Shown here: piece by piece, positions 6,351 through 9,857 of the stretch
Layout: the number at the start of each line of letters is the position of its first letter
How positions within the stretch are numbered: the first letter of the stretch is position 1
NCBI GenBank assembly: GCA_937859825.1
Contig: CALMAP010000101.1
Location: forward strand, 14,323-24,179
Length of the DNA stretch: 9,857 bases
Direction: 5' to 3'
From: an uncultured Terriglobus sp.
GTDB lineage: Bacteria; Acidobacteriota; Terriglobia; Terriglobales; Acidobacteriaceae
Made by a program: the position numbers and the translations under genes
The notes under the pieces: generated by a model
The model's input: only the letters and a program-made list of their open reading frames with translations
Databases searched by the model: none
What the model was told of the DNA's origin: nothing

Positions 6351-6421
6351 CAGCGTCTGAACGAGTTGTTCTGGCGCTGATTGGACTGGCGATTCTCATT
6401 GCCCAACACTTCCTGAAGTAA
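6317..6421 (+). CDS. Small single-span membrane peptide (34 aa), hypothetical
   Basis: The ATG at 6317 has a near-perfect GGAGGT 5 nt upstream, the best ribosome binding site in the window. The peptide has a short polar N-terminus (MENRPGMNWSFSASER) and one hydrophobic helix at residues 17-29 (VVLALIGLAILIA), then QHFLK. It ends at TAA 6421, inside a small hairpin (CCTGAAG/CTTCAGG, 6412-6430), and is followed at once by a strong terminator, so it looks like a single-gene transcript. It diverges from the GH105 operon. I do not recognise the sequence. Size, a single membrane helix and a structured leader recall type I toxin peptides and other small membrane regulators, but I see no antisense RNA promoter that would prove a toxin-antitoxin pair. 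Confidence 0.55.
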   Translation: MENRPGMNWSFSASERVVLALIGLAILIAQHFLK

Positions 6422-6431
6422 ACCTTCAGGC

Positions 6432-6466
6432 GACCCGGACGGTGTGGCCTCCGTTCGGGTCTAATT
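6432..6466 (+). terminator. Rho-independent terminator after the small ORF
   Basis: GACCCGGACGG (6432-6442) pairs with CCGTTCGGGTC (6451-6461) over 11 bp, with one G-T wobble and an 8-nt loop, followed by TAATTT. It sits 10 nt after the small ORF stop. On the minus strand no T-run follows, so it serves plus-strand transcripts. Confidence 0.7.
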
Positions 6467-6510
6467 TACCGGAGAAGGCACTTACCTCATCGGCAAATCT
6501 CACATTCAGA

Positions 6511-6536
6511 TTGACACGCGTCATGTTTTATGTCAA
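6511..6536. other. Inverted repeat TTGACA/TGTCAA next to the dehydrogenase stop
   Basis: TTGACA (6511-6516) and TGTCAA (6531-6536) form 6-bp arms 14 nt apart. It lies 24 nt beyond the dehydrogenase stop codon. It might be part of a 3' end structure for that gene, but no T-run follows on the minus strand, so I do not call it a terminator. Confidence 0.25.
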
Positions 6537-6559
6537 CGACATGCCGCCGACTCGAGGAA

Positions 6560-7942
6560 CTAGCAGCGCACCAGGTTCGGCGCGGTGATTCCCTTGGTCG
6601 CATTGCGTGAGTCCACCACCAGCTTCGACTCGCGCACGATGCGCTCGTAGTCGTAATCGGTGTGGTCGGTCACAATCAGCACGCAGTCATACTGATCAAG
6701 ATTTTCCAGCGGCGTGGACGTCATGTTCAGGTTGTAGTGACGGCCTCGGCCCACAGTGGGGTGGTAGGGATCGTTGTAGAGCACCTCTACGCCTTCTTCG
6801 CGCAGCAACTCGATGATGGTGAGCGAGGGCGACTCGCGCAGGTCGTCGATGTCCTTCTTGTAGCTCATGCCCAGCATCAGCACCTTTGCACCGTTCAAGG
6901 CTTTCTTGTGCTTGTTGAGCGCGCGCGATACCTGGTTGACGACGAACTCCGGCATGGCCTCGTTGACCTCGCCCGCAAGCTCGATAAAGCGGGCGTTGAA
7001 GTCGAACTCTTTCGCCTTCCAGCTCAGGTAAAAGGGGTCGATCGGAATGCAGTGGCCGCCGAGCCCGGGGCCGGGGTAGAAGGCGTGAAAGCCGAAGGGC
7101 TTGGTGGCCGCCGCATCGATTACCTCCCAGATGTCGATGTTCATGCGCATCGCCAGCATCTTGAGCTCGTTGACCAGCGCGATGTTCACGCAGCGGTAGA
7201 TGTTCTCAAGCAGCTTGGTCATCTCAGCCACCTGGGTGGACGACACGCGCACCACGCGGTTGAAGATGCCCTCATAGAGCGTGGCCGCCAGGTCTTTTGC
7301 GATGGGGTCGTGGCCGCCCACGACCTTGGGAATGTCCTTGCGCGCAACCGTGGTGTTGCCGGGATCTTCACGCTCCGGCGAAAAGGCAACGTAGAAGTGG
7401 TTCTCCTCGGACGTGTCCGCGGCGGTACGCGCGGTGAGTCCCTGCTTGTTGCCCGCGTTCAGCAGCGGGATCAGCACTTCTTCCGTCGTGCCGGGATACG
7501 TGGTGCTCTCAAGCACGATCACCTGGCCGGCCCGCAGCCACGGTGCGATCGACTCCGCGGTCTTCTCCACATAGCTGAGATCGGGGTCGCGGTGGCCGGT
7601 CAGTGGCGTGGGCACGCAGAGAATAATCGCGTCCTGCTCCGTGAGTTTTGAGAAATCCGAAGTTGCGGCGAAATTCTTCGCAATCATCTGCTGGATTTCT
7701 TCTTCGGGAATGCGGAAGATGTAGGAGCGGCCTTCGGTCAGCGCCTCAATTTTGCTCTTGTCGATGTCGAACCCCGTAACGCGGAAGCCCGCATCGACCA
7801 GCAGCATGGAAAGCGGCAGGCCTACATAGCCCAGGCCGATCACGCCGATCGAGGCGGTACGGTTCTTGAGGCGGCTGGCACGGTCGGCAACGGTAGTGTC
7901 TGTTGTGGAGTGGGACGTGGTGTCGAGGATAGCGGTCTGCAT
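6560..7942 (-). CDS. wbpA: UDP-N-acetylglucosamine 6-dehydrogenase (WbpA-like)
   Basis: The protein is 460 residues. The NAD-binding Rossmann motif is GLGYVG (36-41), preceded by an extra N-terminal tail of about 30 Thr/Ser-rich residues. The central helix motif KLLENIYR (243-250) and the active-site segment GPGLGGHCIPIDPFYL (291-306), with catalytic Cys298, are both intact. The C-terminal UDP-binding domain starts near GAKVLMLGMSYKKDIDDLRESPS (351-373). The family oxidises the C6 alcohol of a UDP-hexose to the acid in two NAD-dependent steps. The 'GPGLGGHCIPIDPFYLSWKAKEF' form (its key part given above) and the divergent C4-epimerase point to UDP-GlcNAc as substrate rather than UDP-glucose, giving UDP-GlcNAcA for cell-surface polysaccharide. 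I chose the ATG at 7942; no clear Shine-Dalgarno precedes it, so translation may be leaderless or SD-independent. An in-frame extension to 8038 is Cys/Arg-rich and not family-like. Confidence 0.92.
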   Translation of the reverse strand: MQTAILDTTSHSTTDTTVADRASRLKNRTASIGVIGLGYVGLPLSMLLVDAGFRVTGFDIDKSKIEALTEGRSYIFRIPEEEIQQMIAKNFAATSDFSKLTEQDAIILCVPTPLTGHRDPDLSYVEKTAESIAPWLRAGQVIVLESTTYPGTTEEVLIPLLNAGNKQGLTARTAADTSEENHFYVAFSPEREDPGNTTVARKDIPKVVGGHDPIAKDLAATLYEGIFNRVVRVSSTQVAEMTKLLENIYRCVNIALVNELKMLAMRMNIDIWEVIDAAATKPFGFHAFYPGPGLGGHCIPIDPFYLSWKAKEFDFNARFIELAGEVNEAMPEFVVNQVSRALNKHKKALNGAKVLMLGMSYKKDIDDLRESPSLTIIELLREEGVEVLYNDPYHPTVGRGRHYNLNMTSTPLENLDQYDCVLIVTDHTDYDYERIVRESKLVVDSRNATKGITAPNLVRC

Positions 7943-7946
7943 GGCA

Positions 7947-7962
7947 GATGTATTCTTACATC
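7947..7962. promoter_or_regulatory. Dyad just upstream of the dehydrogenase start
   Basis: GATGTA-TTCT-TACATC is a perfect 6-4-6 inverted repeat that begins 4 nt before the dehydrogenase ATG. It occupies the place where a ribosome binding site would be. It could be an operator over the transcription start or a small mRNA hairpin; the sequence does not decide. Confidence 0.35.
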
Positions 7963-7986
7963 CGGTCCCTCGTCTGCAACGCCGAA

Positions 7987-8038
7987 GTGTGCTGAAATGG
8001 GTGTCCCAGGTCGGGCCAGCAGGGTTCCGGCAGCACAC
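7987..8038. other. 8-bp inverted repeat in the divergent promoter region
   Basis: GTGTGCTG (7987-7994) and CAGCACAC (8031-8038) are perfect reverse complements separated by 36 bp, lying in the middle of the 176-bp region between the divergent dehydrogenase and epimerase genes. A smaller dyad, TGGG-TGT-CCCA, lies between the arms. Shared control of the two genes from here is an inference. Confidence 0.3.
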
Positions 8039-8058
8039 GCCTGACGCAGAATGGTCCT

Positions 8059-8071
8059 ATTGCAGTGCAAT
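8059..8071. promoter_or_regulatory. Palindrome ATTGCAGTGCAAT, candidate operator
   Basis: A perfect 6-1-6 palindrome lies 47 bp upstream of the epimerase start codon and 117 bp upstream of the dehydrogenase start. The position fits an operator near the epimerase promoter. I do not recognise the binding protein. Confidence 0.35.
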
Positions 8072-8118
8072 TCATTCCGCGGCACGCGAACAGAGCGCGA
8101 GCGCGGCTGGAGTTTAAC

Positions 8119-9099
8119 GTGGCAACCTACCTCATCACCGGCATCGCGGGATTCATCGGATCGACCCTCGCGCGGGAACTCCTCGTGCAGGGGCACACTG
8201 TCCGCGGCATCGACAACCTTTCCACCGGCTCGCTGGAAAACCTGGCCGGCATCTCGGACGCGGTGGACTTCACTTTAGCCGACATCCGCGACCTGGACGC
8301 CATGCATACCGCATGCCGGGGCGTGGACTACGTGCTGCATCAGGCCGCCCTGGCCTCCGTGCCGCGTTCCGTGAAGGACCCGGTCACGTCGCACGACTCC
8401 AACATCAACGGCACCATGAACGTGCTGCTCGCGGCACGCGATGCCGGCGTAAAACGCCTGGTGTATGCGGCGTCGTCGTCTGCCTATGGGGACCAGCCCA
8501 CCCAGCCCAAGCATGAGGACATGATTCCCATGCCGCTCTCACCCTATGCGGTGCAGAAGCTCACGGGCGAGTACTACATCCAGGCGTTTTGCCGCGTCTA
8601 CGGCATGCAGGCGGTGTGCCTGCGTTACTTCAACATCTTCGGGCCGCGCCAGGCAGCAGACTCGCCTTACTCCGGCGTGATTGCACAGTTCGTCTACAAG
8701 ATGATGGATGGCGTCACCCCCACCATCAACGGCGACGGCTCGACCAGCCGCGACTTTACCTTTGTCGGTAACGCCGTGCAGGCCAACCTGCTGGCGTGCA
8801 CCGCACCGGATGCGGCCGCCACGGGCCGCGTCTTCAACGTGGGCACGGGCAGCCCGCACACGCTCAATGAACTCTACTCTGTGATCGCGAGCATTCTGAA
8901 TTTCCGCGAACCTGCCAAATACGGCCCGGTGCGCGTTGGCGACGTCCAGCACTCGCTGGCAAGCATCGAGCGCTCAAAAGACGAGCTCGGCTATAAGCCG
9001 GACACTGACTTTTACACCTGCATTGAGCGTACGGTGAGCTGGTATCTGGAGCAGAAGTCGCTACGCGGTGCGGGCTTGCTGGCGGGCGTGGGCGCGTAG
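8119..9099 (+). CDS. UDP-N-acetylglucosamine(uronate) 4-epimerase, WbpP/TviC-like SDR
   Basis: The protein is 326 residues, an extended short-chain dehydrogenase/reductase of usual length. The NAD motif is GIAGFIG (8-14), the substrate region HQAALASVPRSV (74-85), the Ser-rich strand AASSSAYG (117-124) and the catalytic Tyr143-x3-Lys147 in SPYAVQK. RYFNIFGPRQ (169-178) is also typical. The HQAA-xx-SVPRS and SPYA-x-K stretches are characteristic of the WbpP/TviC branch that epimerises C4 of UDP-GlcNAc or UDP-GlcNAcA, rather than glucose-only GalE. I chose the GTG at 8119: GGAG lies 6 nt upstream and the protein then begins right at the Rossmann strand, while the earlier in-frame GTG at 8065 adds a basic tail. 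With the divergent dehydrogenase it would yield UDP-GalNAcA for a surface glycan; which enzyme acts first is not decidable here. Confidence 0.9.
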   Translation: MATYLITGIAGFIGSTLARELLVQGHTVRGIDNLSTGSLENLAGISDAVDFTLADIRDLDAMHTACRGVDYVLHQAALASVPRSVKDPVTSHDSNINGTMNVLLAARDAGVKRLVYAASSSAYGDQPTQPKHEDMIPMPLSPYAVQKLTGEYYIQAFCRVYGMQAVCLRYFNIFGPRQAADSPYSGVIAQFVYKMMDGVTPTINGDGSTSRDFTFVGNAVQANLLACTAPDAAATGRVFNVGTGSPHTLNELYSVIASILNFREPAKYGPVRVGDVQHSLASIERSKDELGYKPDTDFYTCIERTVSWYLEQKSLRGAGLLAGVGA

Positions 9100-9441
9100 C
9101 AACCTTTAGACAAGTGGCTGGACTCCGGCCTCTTACCTTGCCGCTCCTCTGTGCTCCCTGCCGGAGCGCCAGCTTTACCGGGGCACAGCGGAGAAACCTG
9201 CATTGTTCCTGGAGCTACGTCGGCCTCAGGCACAATACAGACTTTGTCTTCAGGCGCAAGTCACTGCAACGCCTAAGCCAAATGACCTACCTGCAGCATG
9301 GGCAATGTACTGATGACAGCCATGTGAACCTGCGTTGAAAATCACACCATACTCGTACACATGTGCAGGGTCAGCCTCTCTTTCCGGGAGCCCGGCCGGC
9401 GCGACAGACAAGACGGCCCAAGCCGATAAGGAGTTTCTTCG
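9100..9441. other. Intergenic region before the TonB-dependent receptor
   Basis: No credible gene is seen in these 342 bp. An imperfect stem after the epimerase (TGTGC-t-CCC with GGGGCACA, about 9150-9196) and CTCCGGC/GCCGGAG (9123-9129 with 9160-9166) could form 3' structures, but neither is followed by a T-run, so no terminator is called. TTGAAA at 9335-9340 with TACACA at 9356-9361 (15-bp spacer) is a weak promoter candidate for the receptor gene. Confidence 0.5.
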
Positions 9442-9857
9442 ATGAGGCATAGATATCTCAGTGCTCTTCCGGTGCTGCTGGCCGCGTCGGCCTGTAGCGC
9501 GCAGGTCGCCAACAACACCTCGGTGGTCGGTACAGTAACGGACGCATCAGGCGCGGTGCTGGCCGGTGTGCAGGTGACTGCGGTCAACCGCGACACCAAG
9601 GTTGCCTATCCGGGAAAGACAAACGCAGAAGGCTACTACTCGATTCCTTATGTCATTCCGGGAACGTATGACGTCACCGCAACCATGACGGGCTTCCGTA
9701 CCGTCACGTCTTCCGGCGTAGTCGTCACGCTGAATCTTTCCGTGCGTGCCGATCTCTCCTTGCCTGTCGGTTCGGCCAGCGATGCGGTCACGGTCTCTGC
9801 CGAGACCCCCGCTCTTTCAACTGACGACGCCGTGATCGGCGAGACCATCACCACCAA
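9442..9857 (+). CDS. TonB-dependent receptor with carboxypeptidase-regulatory-like domain, N-terminal part
   Basis: The frame is open from the ATG at 9442 to the right edge, giving 138 codons; full-length relatives have about 1000-1200 residues. AAGGAG lies 8 nt upstream. Residues 1-20 are a Sec signal peptide (MRHRY, then LSALPVLLAASACSA|Q). Residues about 26-105 form a CarboxypepD_reg-like beta-sandwich domain: VVGTVTDASGAVLAGVQV, then NAEGYYSIPYVIPGTYDVTA. The following LPVGSASDAVTVSAETP stretch is the usual link towards the plug domain. This is the Oar-like type of outer-membrane receptor that is greatly expanded in Terriglobia and thought to import oligosaccharides or other large nutrients. 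The plug and barrel are outside the window, so the substrate is unknown. Confidence 0.88.
   Translation, partial: MRHRYLSALPVLLAASACSAQVANNTSVVGTVTDASGAVLAGVQVTAVNRDTKVAYPGKTNAEGYYSIPYVIPGTYDVTATMTGFRTVTSSGVVVTLNLSVRADLSLPVGSASDAVTVSAETPALSTDDAVIGETITT

Noticed and set aside
6016..6360. Plus-strand frame of 114 codons over the hairpin region
   Set aside because: It starts inside the GH105 signal region on the opposite strand, has no ribosome binding site and crosses two strong stems; the 34-codon frame has far better signals.
6662..7651. Plus-strand frame of 329 codons
   Set aside because: It is the antisense shadow of the UDP-sugar dehydrogenase.

Overview
The window looks like a chromosomal stretch from a member of the Acidobacteriota, most likely class Terriglobia (Terriglobus, Granulicella or Edaphobacter-like). 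This is inferred from gene families, not from a marker gene. The coding sequence is GC-rich. It carries the start of a TonB-dependent receptor with an N-terminal carboxypeptidase-regulatory-like domain, a lipoprotein built of HYDIN-like (choice-of-anchor D) repeats, and a LacI-regulated sugar-degradation operon. I see no rRNA, tRNA, transposase, integrase or CRISPR array.

Layout. Positions 1-1137 (minus strand) hold the 5' part of a lipoprotein gene that runs off the left edge. Positions 1138-2288 are a long gene-free stretch with a 17-bp palindrome near the lipoprotein gene, a possible terminator, and a family of about 13 short related repeats. The last repeat copy covers the stop codon of the next gene. 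Positions 2289-6033 (minus strand) are a compact operon transcribed leftward: a GH105-family unsaturated glucuronyl/rhamnogalacturonyl hydrolase, then a secreted alpha/beta hydrolase or esterase that overlaps it by ATGA, then a LacI-family regulator 32 nt further on. Positions 6034-6559 are a second non-coding stretch with an unusual set of hairpins around a 34-codon membrane-peptide ORF that has a strong ribosome binding site, followed by a convincing terminator. Positions 6560-9099 hold two divergent nucleotide-sugar genes: a WbpA-like UDP-GlcNAc 6-dehydrogenase (minus) and a WbpP/TviC-like C4-epimerase (plus), separated by 176 bp with several dyads. Positions 9442-9857 (plus) are the first 138 codons of an Oar-like TonB-dependent receptor.

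How the genes work together. The operon would take unsaturated uronyl oligosaccharides, left by pectin, rhamnogalacturonan or similar lyases, and remove the unsaturated end sugar and probably ester groups. The LacI protein, encoded last in the operon, is the obvious regulator. The dehydrogenase and epimerase together would make UDP-GlcNAcA and UDP-GalNAcA for a surface polysaccharide. The receptor may take up oligosaccharides, but no sequence evidence links it to the operon.

The two parts least explained by known families are the repeat array at 1404-2302 and the hairpin-rich small-ORF locus at about 6183-6466. Both are described in the findings.
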